Made by a program: the position numbers and the translations under genes. Of a stretch of DNA of 22,145 nucleotides, positions 1-7,132 are shown piece after piece. The DNA is from JAWOHX01 sp046484975. Its GTDB lineage: Bacteria; Bacillota; Clostridia; DUPQ01. Each line of letters starts with the position of its first letter. Within the stretch, counting starts at the first letter, position 1. The stretch is taken from the NCBI GenBank assembly GCA_046484975.1, contig JAWOHX010000108.1:1-22145 (forward strand), in the 5' to 3' direction. The notes under the pieces were generated by a model. It searched no databases. It had not been told where the DNA came from and was given only the letters and a program-made list of their open reading frames with translations.

Positions 1-150
1 CCTTTTAATTATAATGAAGAATATATGGAAACAGATGATGGCAGAAAACTACCAGTGGTCAATATAAAATTCAACATGAAAACCCCAGTTGAAGAGAATC
101 TGTATAACTATATCCAGACAACAAATGAGAAAAAGGAAAATGAATATTAG
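1..150 (+). CDS. C-terminal fragment of an unrecognised protein
   Basis: An open frame enters from the left edge and stops at TAG 148-150, leaving 49 residues. The fragment is rich in Asn, Glu, Tyr and Lys, ends in a charged tail (KKENEY), and shows no motif, membrane segment or signal that I recognise. Its AT-rich codons contrast with the GC-rich genes beginning at 791, so it may belong to an accessory or recently acquired segment. Downstream (161-188) lies an AT-rich imperfect hairpin built on ATGTAG/CTACAT, but it has no T-run, so I do not call it a terminator. The reading frame is plausible because it stays open from the edge in a sequence rich in stop codons, but 150 bases are too few to be certain. 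Function unknown. Confidence 0.45.
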   Translation, partial: PFNYNEEYMETDDGRKLPVVNIKFNMKTPVEENLYNYIQTTNEKKENEY

Positions 151-204
151 GTGACTGAAATAAATATCATGTAGTTCTACATTATTTATGAGACAAGTGA
201 ACAA

Positions 205-250
205 AACAGAAAACCATGCAACACATACTATATCGCTATGTGTTGCATGG
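205..250 (-). terminator. Rho-independent terminator after the AbrB-like gene
   Basis: A perfect 14-bp inverted repeat (CCATGCAACACATA at 214-227, its complement at 237-250) encloses a 9-base loop. Read on the minus strand it is followed by a T-rich run (TTTTCTGTTTTG, covering 213 down to 202). It lies 30 bases past the stop of the minus-strand gene at 280-426. On the plus strand no T-run follows, so it acts for the minus-strand gene. Confidence 0.75.
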
Positions 251-279
251 CCATCAATATTGGAAATTTCCAGCAAGCA

Positions 280-426
280 TTAGATCGTATCCGAGAATTT
301 CTCCAATATCAACTTCCCGTCCTCCACGCGAAGGCTCACCTCGTCCAGATACTCCAGTTTCAATTCCTTGACCATGTGGTCAGGAATACTGATCTTGTTT
401 CCTTCCTCAACAATCGTTATAAACAT
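280..426 (-). CDS. SpoVT/AbrB-domain (MazE-like) small DNA-binding protein, 48 aa
   Basis: The 48-residue product begins MFITIVEEGNKISIPDHMV and continues with a leucine-rich stretch and a VEDGKLILE strand. This is the swapped-hairpin AbrB pattern: a beta strand, a G-x-x-x-I-P turn (G9 to P15), a short helix (about 16-24), and a final pair of strands (about 29-42). Proteins of this size act as dimeric DNA-binding transition-state regulators or as antitoxins of MazE or VapB type. The ATG start is supported by AAAGGAG at 436-442, nine bases upstream. A promoter (471-500) lies upstream and a terminator (205-250) directly downstream, so the gene is monocistronic. An antitoxin is normally followed closely by its toxin gene, and none is present, so it is an orphan regulator or a relic. 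The family call is good; the target is unknown. Confidence 0.75.
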   Translation of the reverse strand: MFITIVEEGNKISIPDHMVKELKLEYLDEVSLRVEDGKLILEKFSDTI

Positions 427-470
427 CCCTTCAATCTCCTTTAACCGTTAGTATGGTCCCATATATATAT

Positions 471-500
471 AGCATAACCACCCAGGGGTGCATATGTAAA
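471..500 (-). promoter_or_regulatory. Promoter with internal palindrome for the AbrB-like gene
   Basis: On the minus strand a TTTACA -35 box (495-500) and a TATGCT -10 box (471-476) are separated by 18 bases. The spacer contains the palindrome CACCC-AG-GGGTG (479-490). A palindrome in this position is where an autorepressor would bind, which fits the small DNA-binding protein made from this promoter. The role of the palindrome is inferred. Confidence 0.4.
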
Positions 501-552
501 ACAAAATATAGTTTAAATGACTTAATATATCGTTATACCCCACCCCTCCGTC

Positions 553-581
553 TTGACATTCCGGGTCCCCTTTGTTAGTAT
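553..581 (+). promoter_or_regulatory. Sigma-A-type promoter of the purine operon
   Basis: A perfect TTGACA -35 box (553-558) is followed by a 17-base spacer and TAGTAT (576-581) as the -10 box. Transcription would start near 588, just before the riboswitch aptamer at 597. No PurR-type box was seen nearby, so the riboswitch appears to be the main control. Confidence 0.75.
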
Positions 582-596
582 TTCACTATGATATTA

Positions 597-671
597 CACT
601 CATATAGATCATGTAAAAATGACGGCGCATGATGTTTCTACCGGACAGCCGACAATGTCCGACTATGGGTG
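597..671 (+). promoter_or_regulatory. Purine (guanine-class) riboswitch aptamer
   Basis: The aptamer matches the purine riboswitch fold. P1 pairs CACTCATA (597-604) with TATGGGTG (664-671). P2 pairs ATCATG (608-613) with CATGAT (628-633). The J2/3 core TTTCTACC is at 635-642. P3 pairs GGACA (643-647) with TGTCC (656-660). J3/1 is GACTATG. The base that reads the ligand by Watson-Crick pairing is C663, which in this family means guanine or hypoxanthine rather than adenine. The tips are odd: loop L2 is 14 bases (614-627) and L3 is 8 bases (648-655), where seven is usual, though a GG (624-625) and a CC (649-650) remain for the kissing contact. Its position ahead of purE fits purine feedback. The aptamer call is very secure. 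Confidence 0.93.
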
Positions 672-703
672 AAGCCGAGGGCTGTTTCAGGCGGCCGCTT
701 CAC
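669..703 (+). promoter_or_regulatory. Antiterminator helix of the purine riboswitch
   Basis: GTGAAGC (669-675) is fully complementary to GCTTCAC (697-703). The left arm overlaps the 3' strand of aptamer helix P1 (664-671), and the right arm overlaps the 5' strand of the terminator (693-701). The pairing is therefore exclusive with both: ligand-bound P1 frees the terminator, and the ligand-free state forms this helix and lets transcription continue. This predicts an OFF switch. Confidence 0.7.
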
Positions 704-726
704 TTTCTATGGAAGCGGTCCCTTTT
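693..726 (+). terminator. Intrinsic terminator of the purine riboswitch
   Basis: CCGCTTC (695-701) pairs with GAAGCGG (712-718). The stem is extended by G694-T719 and G693-C720, the loop is about 10 bases, and the run CCTTTT follows. The T-run is short (723-726), as is common for conditional terminators. It lies between the aptamer and purE. Confidence 0.75.
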
Positions 727-790
727 GTGCATATCCGCCCGATGTGGGATATAATGGTCATGTGGAAGATGATTTCTGAAGGGAGACGAC

Positions 791-1309
791 ATGAAAAATG
801 AACAACCAAAGGTATTGATCGTCATGGGAAGCGATTCGGATTACCCTGTGCTCAAGGACTGCATGCAGACGCTCAGGGATTTCTCCGTGGATTTCGAGGC
901 CAGGGTCTGCTCCGCCCACAGGACACCCGATGAGGCAATGGCCCTGGCCAGGGGAGCGGAGTCCGAAGGGTATGACCTCATCATCGCAGGCGCCGGGATG
1001 GCCGCCCATCTTCCCGGGGTATTGGCTGCATTGACCACGCTGCCGGTGATCGGCATCCCCATCAAATCCTCATTTGATGGCCTGGACGCCTTGTTGTCCA
1101 TCGTCCAGATGCCTCCCGGGATCCCCGTGGGGACCATGGCAGTGAACGGTGCCACAAACGCCGGGGTTTATGCCGTCCAGATCCTTTCATTGAAATACGA
1201 CCATCTGAAGATGTCTTTGAAGGAATATAAAGTCGGTCTTGCCAAAAAGGTGAAGTCCAGGAACGAGAATCTCCAGAAAAAAATCAATGAAGAGATACAG
1301 GAGAAGTAA
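791..1309 (+). CDS. purE: N5-carboxyaminoimidazole ribonucleotide mutase (class I type)
   Basis: PurE converts N5-CAIR to CAIR in de novo purine synthesis, in the cytoplasm. The 172-residue product has the family's GSDSD phosphate-binding motif near residues 13-17, the SAHRTP motif carrying the catalytic histidine at about 41-46, AGAGMAAHLPG near 66-76, and the SIVQMPPGIPVGT stretch. SAHRTP is the bacterial class I pattern, and class I works with PurK, which is not in this window. The C terminus is a Lys/Glu-rich helix slightly longer than in E. coli. ATG is preceded by GAAGGGAG. It is the first gene after the guanine riboswitch, and its TAA stop abuts the purF ATG. Confidence 0.95.
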   Translation: MKNEQPKVLIVMGSDSDYPVLKDCMQTLRDFSVDFEARVCSAHRTPDEAMALARGAESEGYDLIIAGAGMAAHLPGVLAALTTLPVIGIPIKSSFDGLDALLSIVQMPPGIPVGTMAVNGATNAGVYAVQILSLKYDHLKMSLKEYKVGLAKKVKSRNENLQKKINEEIQEK

Positions 1310-2740
1310 ATGACATATCAAGTGAGCAAGCCCAGGGACGCCTGCGGCGTCTTTGGCATCTACACCAATGAAGTCAGCCCTGCCACCGCAAAAACCGTGT
1401 ACTACGCCTTGTACGCCCTCCAGCACAGAGGCCAGGAGAGCGCCGGCATCGCCATAAAAAATGGTGACACAGTCATCTGTCACAAGGACATGGGTCTGGT
1501 TCCGGAGGTTTTCAACAACCTCATCCTGAGCCAGCTCTCCGGCAACATCGCCATCGGCCATGTCCGTTATTCCACGACGGGAGGCAGCGACATCAGCAAT
1601 GCCCAGCCCATGGTCCTGCGCTACAAGAACGGAAACATGGCCCTGGCCCACAACGGGAACCTGGTCAATGCGGCGGCCATGCGCCTCGAGCTGGAGGCCC
1701 AGGGGTGCATCTTCCAGTCCACCAATGACACGGAGGTCATCGCCAACCTCATCTCCAGGTACCGGGTCACCAGCACGGATATCGTGGATACCCTGCAAAA
1801 AGTCATCTGTGACATCGAGGGATCCTATGCCCTGGTGCTGATCACCCCCAAGCGTCTCATCGGCATCCGGGACCCCTATGGGATCCGGCCCTTATGCATC
1901 GGAAGATCGGAGAACGCATTCTTCCTCGCCTCCGAATCCTGCGCCTTCGACGCCGTGGACGCCACCTTCATCCGGGATGTGGAACCCGGGGAGATCGTCC
2001 TGATCGGGGAGAACGGCATCGAATCCGTAATGCCCGAAAAAAAAGAAAAAAGCCATTTGTGCATATTCGAACATGTATACTTCGCCCGTCCCGACAGCAT
2101 CATCGATGGGGCCGGGGTCAGCAAGACCAGGATCCAGTCCGGTGTCCAACTGGCCAAGGAATACCCCTCGGAAGCCGATGTCGTGGTTGGGGTTCCCGAT
2201 GGTGGCATGGACGCCGCCCTCGGATATTCCCGGGAAAGCGGCATCCCCTTCGGATACGGATTGATTCGCAACAAATACACCGGCAGGACCTTCATCCAGC
2301 CGGAACAGACCTTGCGGGACATCGGCGTACGCACCAAATTCAATTGCATCCGCAGTGAGATCGAAGGCAAGCGTGTTGTGCTGGTGGACGATTCCATCGT
2401 CCGGGGGACAACCACCAAGCAGATCGTCCAGATGCTCAGGGATGCAGGTGCCAGGGAGGTGCATATGCGCATCTCTTCGCCGCCCTACAAGTATCCCTGC
2501 TACTTCGGCATCGACACCTCCACCAAGAAACAGCTGGTGGCCAGCAAAAACTCCGTGGCCGCCATCTGCAGGCTCATCGGGGCGGACACCCTGGGGTATC
2601 TGAGCCTGGAGGGACTGTTGTCCTCCCCGGAACACTCGAGGAGCGAGTTCTGCATCTCCTGCTTCACCGGGAAATACCCCATCGACATCCACGAGGAAAG
2701 CAAAGCCTGCCGCGTGTCCCAGGAGAAAAAAAATGAATGA
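1310..2740 (+). CDS. purF: Amidophosphoribosyltransferase (PurF), iron-sulfur type
   Basis: PurF catalyses the committed step of purine synthesis: PRPP plus glutamine gives phosphoribosylamine. The 476-residue protein starts with an 11-residue propeptide (MTYQVSKPRDA) that would be removed to expose Cys12, the N-terminal nucleophile of the glutaminase domain (about 12-240). The phosphoribosyltransferase domain carries the PRPP loop VVLVDDSIVRGTT at about 355-367. Cysteines in CIFEHVYFA, in YKYPCYFG and in the C-terminal FCISCFTG motif match the ligands of the 4Fe-4S cluster known in the Bacillus-type enzyme, which suggests oxygen-sensitive turnover. The start directly follows the purE stop and uses AGGAG inside the purE 3' end. 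The 3' end overlaps purM by 8 bases. Confidence 0.96.
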   Translation: MTYQVSKPRDACGVFGIYTNEVSPATAKTVYYALYALQHRGQESAGIAIKNGDTVICHKDMGLVPEVFNNLILSQLSGNIAIGHVRYSTTGGSDISNAQPMVLRYKNGNMALAHNGNLVNAAAMRLELEAQGCIFQSTNDTEVIANLISRYRVTSTDIVDTLQKVICDIEGSYALVLITPKRLIGIRDPYGIRPLCIGRSENAFFLASESCAFDAVDATFIRDVEPGEIVLIGENGIESVMPEKKEKSHLCIFEHVYFARPDSIIDGAGVSKTRIQSGVQLAKEYPSEADVVVGVPDGGMDAALGYSRESGIPFGYGLIRNKYTGRTFIQPEQTLRDIGVRTKFNCIRSEIEGKRVVLVDDSIVRGTTTKQIVQMLRDAGAREVHMRISSPPYKYPCYFGIDTSTKKQLVASKNSVAAICRLIGADTLGYLSLEGLLSSPEHSRSEFCISCFTGKYPIDIHEESKACRVSQEKKNE

Positions 2741-3740
2741 ATACAAACAGGCGGGAGTGGACGTGGAAGCCGGCTATGAGTCGGTGGAACGGATAAAAAA
2801 ACACATCGAACGCACAAGACGCGCAGGCGTCCTGGGAGCCATCGGCGGCTTCGGCGGCCTGTTCGAGCTGGACCTGGAAAAATACAGGAAGCCGGTGCTG
2901 GTCTCCGGCACCGACGGGGTGGGAACCAAGCTGAAGATTGCCCATGCGCTGGACGTCCACGACACCGTGGGTGTGGACTGTGTTGCCATGTGCGTCAATG
3001 ATATCGTCTGCGCCGGGGCGGAGCCCCTGTTCTTCCTGGACTACATTGCCTGCGGAAAGATTTTCCCGGGGAAGATAGAGGACATTGTCAAAGGGGTGGC
3101 AGACGGCTGTGCCGACGCAGGCTGCGCCATCGTGGGCGGGGAGACCGCCGAGATGCCCGGCATGTACGGGGAAGAGGAATATGACATCGCCGGGTTCGCC
3201 GTGGGTGTGGTGGAAAAGGACCGGATCATCGACAAAAGCAGGATTTCAGAAGGGGATGTGCTGCTGGGATTGTCTTCCAGCGGGGTGCACAGCAACGGGT
3301 TCTCCCTGGTCCGGAGGATATTCGGGGAAGACAGGGAGAGCCTCATGAAGGCCTACCCGGGCATTGGCACCATCGGCATGGAGTTGCTGAAGCCCACCCG
3401 GATCTATGTGAGGCAAGTGCTTTCCCTGATGGGGAAAGCAGAACTAAAAGGCATCGGGCACGTGACAGGAGGCGGGTTCATCGAGAACATCCCGCGCATG
3501 CTGCCCGACGGACTCAAAGCCGTGATCTGCAAGGGGACATGGCCGGTGCAGCCGGTGTTCACCCTGATGAAGGAGAAGGGGAATCTCAACGAGGACAACA
3601 TGTACAACATATTCAACATGGGAATCGGCCTGGTCATCGCCTGTGCCGCCACCGAAGTGAAGACCATACAGGACATCCTGAACGAGGATGCCCATGTCAT
3701 CGGGACCGTGGAAAAAGGAAGGGGAATCGACATATTATGA
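2733..3740 (+). CDS. purM: Phosphoribosylformylglycinamidine cyclo-ligase (AIR synthetase)
   Basis: PurM closes the imidazole ring: FGAM plus ATP gives AIR. The 335-residue product is of usual length. It shows the GAIGGFGGLFEL segment near 31-42, the ATP-binding SGTDGVGTKLKIAHAL region (about 56-71), MCVNDIVCAGAEPLFFLDY (about 88-106), the GGETAEMPGMY loop and GHVTGGGFIENIPR. These are hallmarks of the AIRS fold. The ATG is preceded by AGGAG within the purF end, and the reading frames overlap by 8 bases. In Bacillus the next gene is purN; here it is absent, and purM runs straight into purH through an ATGA overlap. Confidence 0.96.
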   Translation: MNEYKQAGVDVEAGYESVERIKKHIERTRRAGVLGAIGGFGGLFELDLEKYRKPVLVSGTDGVGTKLKIAHALDVHDTVGVDCVAMCVNDIVCAGAEPLFFLDYIACGKIFPGKIEDIVKGVADGCADAGCAIVGGETAEMPGMYGEEEYDIAGFAVGVVEKDRIIDKSRISEGDVLLGLSSSGVHSNGFSLVRRIFGEDRESLMKAYPGIGTIGMELLKPTRIYVRQVLSLMGKAELKGIGHVTGGGFIENIPRMLPDGLKAVICKGTWPVQPVFTLMKEKGNLNEDNMYNIFNMGIGLVIACAATEVKTIQDILNEDAHVIGTVEKGRGIDIL

Positions 3741-5278
3741 TAAAAAGGGCTTTGATCAGTGTATCGGACAAGACGGGCATTGTGGACTTCGCTCAGAAAC
3801 TGGCTTCCATGGGCGTGGAAATCATCTCAACAGGGGGCACCATGAAGGCCCTCAGGGAGGCCGGTGTGGCAGTCACAGGGATCAGCGAGGTCACCGGGTT
3901 CCCGGAATGTCTGGACGGCAGGGTGAAGACCCTTCATCCCAATGTGCATGCGGGGATATTGGCCATGCGGGACAGGAAGGAGCACATGGACCAGCTGGCC
4001 TCCCTTGGCATCGGGACCATTGACATGGTGGTCATCAACCTGTATCCCTTCAAGCAGACCATCATGAAACCGGGAGTTACACTGGAGGAAGCCATCGAGA
4101 ACATCGACATCGGAGGCCCCACCATGCTGCGGTCCGCGGCCAAGAATTACCGGGATGTCACCGTGGTGGTGGACTGCGGGGATTACAGCATACTGCTTGC
4201 AGAGATGGAAAAAACAGGCGTCATATCAGAGGAAACCAATCTAAGGCTCTCCTGGAAGGTGTTTGAACACACCAGCCATTACGATGCCTTGATTGCGAAA
4301 TACCTGAGGAACATCCTGGGGGTGAAGGACCATGACACCCTCACATTGACGTTTGAGAAGGTCCAGGACCTTCGTTACGGGGAGAACCCCCACCAGCAGG
4401 CATGTTTCTACAAGGAAAGCGGAAACCCCGCAGGATGCCTTACAGGCGCAAGACAGCTCCATGGCAAGGAATTGTCCTACAACAACATCAACGACGCCAA
4501 CGGGGCGCTGGAAGCCCTGAAAGAGTTCAAAAACAAAAAAGCCGTTGTGGCGGTCAAGCACGCCAACCCCTGCGGGGTGGGCATCGGGGAAAGCATCCTT
4601 GAGGCATATAAAAAAGCATACGAAGCAGATCCCGTTGCCATCTTCGGGGGCATTGTCGCCGCCAATGATGAAATCGACCTGGAAACCGCCATGGAGATCA
4701 ACAGGATCTTCATCGAGATTGTCATTGCACCCTCTTACAGCCCGGAAGCCCTGGAAGAGCTTTCGGAAAAGAAAAACATCAGGATCCTCATCCTCGAGAA
4801 CATCACCGACAGCATACCGGAAGACATGATGGACATGAAGAGGGTGACGGGGGGGCTTCTCGTCCAGGACTACGACAAGGAGCTGCTGGGCAAGGACATC
4901 CAGTATGTGACCAAGGCACTGCCCACCGAGGAGCAGATGCGCCAGTTGCTTTTCGCCATGCGGGTGTGCAAGCATGCAAAATCAAACGCCATCGTGCTGG
5001 CGAGGGACAACGGCACGGTGGGGATCGGTCCCGGCCAGGTGAGCCGGATATCAGCGCTGGAAGCAGCCCTGCGCCAAGCCGGGGAAAAAGCCCGGGGTGC
5101 CGTGCTGGCCTCCGACGCCTTCTTCCCCTTTTCCGATTGCGTGGAACTTGCCGCCCAGGCAGGCATCAACGCCATCATTCAACCGGGAGGGTCCAAGAAT
5201 GACCAGGAGTCCATAGACGCCTGTGACAAGCACGGCATTGCCATGGTGTTCACCGGCATGCGGCATTTCCGTCATTGA
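3737..5278 (+). CDS. purH: Bifunctional AICAR formyltransferase / IMP cyclohydrolase
   Basis: PurH performs the last two steps to IMP: it formylates AICAR with 10-formyl-THF, then closes the ring. I place the start at ATG 3737, which overlaps the purM stop in ATGA. This gives 513 residues starting MIKRALISVSDKTGI, as in other PurH proteins. A longer in-frame start at 3539 would lie deep inside purM and add an unrelated 66-residue leader. The MGS-like cyclohydrolase domain (about 1-200) contains the STGGT and GRVKTLHP motifs. The formyltransferase domain holds RYGENPHQQA and the catalytic Lys-His pair in VKHANPCG (near 274-275). The end FTGMRHFRH is the typical C terminus. A purine-rich stretch (AAGGAAGGGG) precedes the start. 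Confidence 0.96.
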   Translation: MIKRALISVSDKTGIVDFAQKLASMGVEIISTGGTMKALREAGVAVTGISEVTGFPECLDGRVKTLHPNVHAGILAMRDRKEHMDQLASLGIGTIDMVVINLYPFKQTIMKPGVTLEEAIENIDIGGPTMLRSAAKNYRDVTVVVDCGDYSILLAEMEKTGVISEETNLRLSWKVFEHTSHYDALIAKYLRNILGVKDHDTLTLTFEKVQDLRYGENPHQQACFYKESGNPAGCLTGARQLHGKELSYNNINDANGALEALKEFKNKKAVVAVKHANPCGVGIGESILEAYKKAYEADPVAIFGGIVAANDEIDLETAMEINRIFIEIVIAPSYSPEALEELSEKKNIRILILENITDSIPEDMMDMKRVTGGLLVQDYDKELLGKDIQYVTKALPTEEQMRQLLFAMRVCKHAKSNAIVLARDNGTVGIGPGQVSRISALEAALRQAGEKARGAVLASDAFFPFSDCVELAAQAGINAIIQPGGSKNDQESIDACDKHGIAMVFTGMRHFRH

Positions 5279-5288
5279 GGGGGATTGC

Positions 5289-6536
5289 ATGAAAGTCCTT
5301 GTGGTGGGCGGGGGCGGCAGGGAGCACGCCATCGTCTGGAAACTGAAACAAAGTGAAAGAATCGACACAATCTACTGCGCCCCCGGCAACGGGGGCATCG
5401 CAGGCCTGGCAGAATGTGTGCCTGTCAAAGCGCTGGACGTGGAAGGCATGGTTGGCTTCGCCCTGGAGAAAAGAGTGGATTTCGTGGTGGTGGCACCGGA
5501 CGACCCCCTTGCCTTGGGAATGGTGAACGCCATGGAAAAAGCAGGCCTTCGGACCTTCGGCCCCAGCAAAGAAGCCGCCAGGATTGAAAGCAGCAAGGTG
5601 TTCTCCAAGGCCCTGATGAAAAAATATATGATTCCCACTGCGGGGTATGAGACATTCCATGACGCAGGGAGCGCCCTGGTATATCTGGAAACCTGCCCGG
5701 TCCCAATCGTGGTAAAGGCGGACGGCCTGGCCCTGGGTAAAGGGGTGGTTATCACCTCCGACCGGGAAGAAGCTAAAAAAGCCGTCCGGGAGATGATGCT
5801 GGACAAGAAATTCGGGGAATCCGGGGATTCAATCATCATCGAGGAGTTCATGGAAGGAAGAGAAGTCACCGTGCTGGCCTTCACCGATGGGAAGACAGTC
5901 CTGCCCATGGTGTCCAGCCAGGACCACAAACGGGCCTATGACAATGACGAGGGCCCAAACACCGGTGGAATGGGAGCCTTTTCCCCGAGCCTGCTTTATA
6001 CGCCGGAGGTCGCAGAGGTTTGCATGGAAAAAATATTCCGGCCAACCATAAAGGCCCTGCAAAAAGAGGGGATCCTTTTCAAAGGCGTCCTGTATTTCGG
6101 ACTGATGCTCACACCGGATGGACCGAAGGTAGTGGAATACAACGCCCGTTTCGGTGACCCGGAGGCCCAGGTGGTCCTGCTCCGGCTGAAGACCGACCTG
6201 CTGGAGATCATGGAGGCTGTTGTGGAAGAAAGGCTGGACGGGATCATGGTCGAATGGGAGGACTGCTTCACCGCCTGCATCATGCTGGCCAGCGGGGGAT
6301 ATCCCATGGATTACGAGAAAGGGCATGAAATATCCGGGCTGGAACAAGTGGAAACGGTGGTCTTCCATTCCGGAACCCTCCTGCAAGGAGGACGTTGTCT
6401 CACCAACGGAGGCCGGGTGCTGGGAATCACGGGAACGGGAAAGTCCCTGGATGAGGCCATCCGCAGCGCCTACCGGGAAGCCGGGAAGATATATTTCAAG
6501 GACATGTACTACAGAAGGGATATCGGAAGGACATGA
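5289..6536 (+). CDS. purD: Phosphoribosylamine-glycine ligase (GAR synthetase)
   Basis: PurD joins glycine to phosphoribosylamine using ATP, the second step of the pathway. I choose ATG 5289, ten bases after the purH stop and preceded by GAGGGGG. The protein then begins MKVLVVGGGGREHAIVWKL, the invariant N terminus of the family, and has 415 residues, the usual size. An in-frame start at 5223 would lie inside purH. The order is a PurD N domain (about 1-100), an ATP-grasp domain with VVKADGLALGKGVV and the Gly-rich AYDNDEGPNTGGMGAFSP stretch, metal ligands in VEYNARFGDPEAQ, and a C domain from about 325. Its TGA overlaps nadD in ATGA, which implies translational coupling. Confidence 0.96.
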   Translation: MKVLVVGGGGREHAIVWKLKQSERIDTIYCAPGNGGIAGLAECVPVKALDVEGMVGFALEKRVDFVVVAPDDPLALGMVNAMEKAGLRTFGPSKEAARIESSKVFSKALMKKYMIPTAGYETFHDAGSALVYLETCPVPIVVKADGLALGKGVVITSDREEAKKAVREMMLDKKFGESGDSIIIEEFMEGREVTVLAFTDGKTVLPMVSSQDHKRAYDNDEGPNTGGMGAFSPSLLYTPEVAEVCMEKIFRPTIKALQKEGILFKGVLYFGLMLTPDGPKVVEYNARFGDPEAQVVLLRLKTDLLEIMEAVVEERLDGIMVEWEDCFTACIMLASGGYPMDYEKGHEISGLEQVETVVFHSGTLLQGGRCLTNGGRVLGITGTGKSLDEAIRSAYREAGKIYFKDMYYRRDIGRT

Positions 6537-7132
6537 AGATAGGGATATTCGGCGGAACATTCGATCCTGTCCACAACGGGCACATCCGGATGGCCAGGGA
6601 GGCCCTCCGGGAGTTCTCTCTGGACATCATGATCCTGATGCCCTCCTTCGATCCGCCCCACAAGGACGACAAGGGCATCACCCCCTACGGGAAAAGGGTG
6701 GAGATGCTTGTCACGGCCGTGGCGGATGAGGAGAACATCCTGGTGAGTACCATGGAAGGCGCCCGGGAAGGGGTGTCATATACCGTGGAGACCCTGCGGC
6801 AGATGGGAAAGGAATACCCTGGTGCAAAGCTGTATTTCATCATCGGCGGGGACACCCTCCATGAGCTGGAAAGCTGGAGGGAATTCCGGGAAGTCTTTAC
6901 ACTCGCCGTCTTCATCGCCTTTCAAAGAAAAGGGATTGAATCACAGGCCGGGGAAGAGATTAAGCGGCTGAAGGAAACATACAATGCGGACATACAACTG
7001 AGCGGCCGGGCCATCCCGGGGCTATCCGCCACGGAGATCCGCAGGCTGGCGGCGGATGGGAAAAGCATCTCGGGAATGGTCCCCCCCGCCGTGGAAAGGT
7101 ATATCATTGACAATCGACTCTATCGTCTGTGA
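6533..7132 (+). CDS. nadD: Nicotinate-nucleotide adenylyltransferase
   Basis: NadD adenylates nicotinate mononucleotide to deamido-NAD, the step before NAD synthetase. The 199-residue product opens with MKIGIFGGTF and carries the nucleotidyltransferase signature GGTFDPVHNGH at 7-17. It also has the FIIGGDTLHELESW segment (about 102-115), which contacts the base, and GLSATEIRRL (163-172), the form of the ISSTxIR motif that binds the triphosphate. Length and motifs are normal. It overlaps purD by four bases, so ribosomes finishing purD probably load here, and it overlaps the likely yqeK start by 26 bases. NadD followed by yqeK and rsfS is a common bacterial trio; finding it inside a purine operon is less common. 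Confidence 0.94.
   Translation: MKIGIFGGTFDPVHNGHIRMAREALREFSLDIMILMPSFDPPHKDDKGITPYGKRVEMLVTAVADEENILVSTMEGAREGVSYTVETLRQMGKEYPGAKLYFIIGGDTLHELESWREFREVFTLAVFIAFQRKGIESQAGEEIKRLKETYNADIQLSGRAIPGLSATEIRRLAADGKSISGMVPPAVERYIIDNRLYRL

Noticed and set aside
161..188. AT-rich hairpin after the first partial gene
   Set aside because: The inner stem closes on a two-base loop, the outer stem is weak and there is no T-run, so it is not called a terminator.
49..276. A 75-codon minus-strand frame with hydrophobic residues
   Set aside because: It runs through the terminator hairpin and opposite the open frame 1-150, lacks a ribosome site, and its hydrophobicity follows from AT-rich sequence.
1892..2746. 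A 284-codon open frame on the minus strand opposite purF
   Set aside because: It lies entirely within the conserved purF gene, shows no domain or ribosome binding site, and is explained by the GC-rich codon pattern.
3539..3736. N-terminal extension of PurH
   Set aside because: The extra 66 residues are out-of-frame purM sequence. The conserved PurH N terminus begins at ATG 3737, which overlaps the purM stop.
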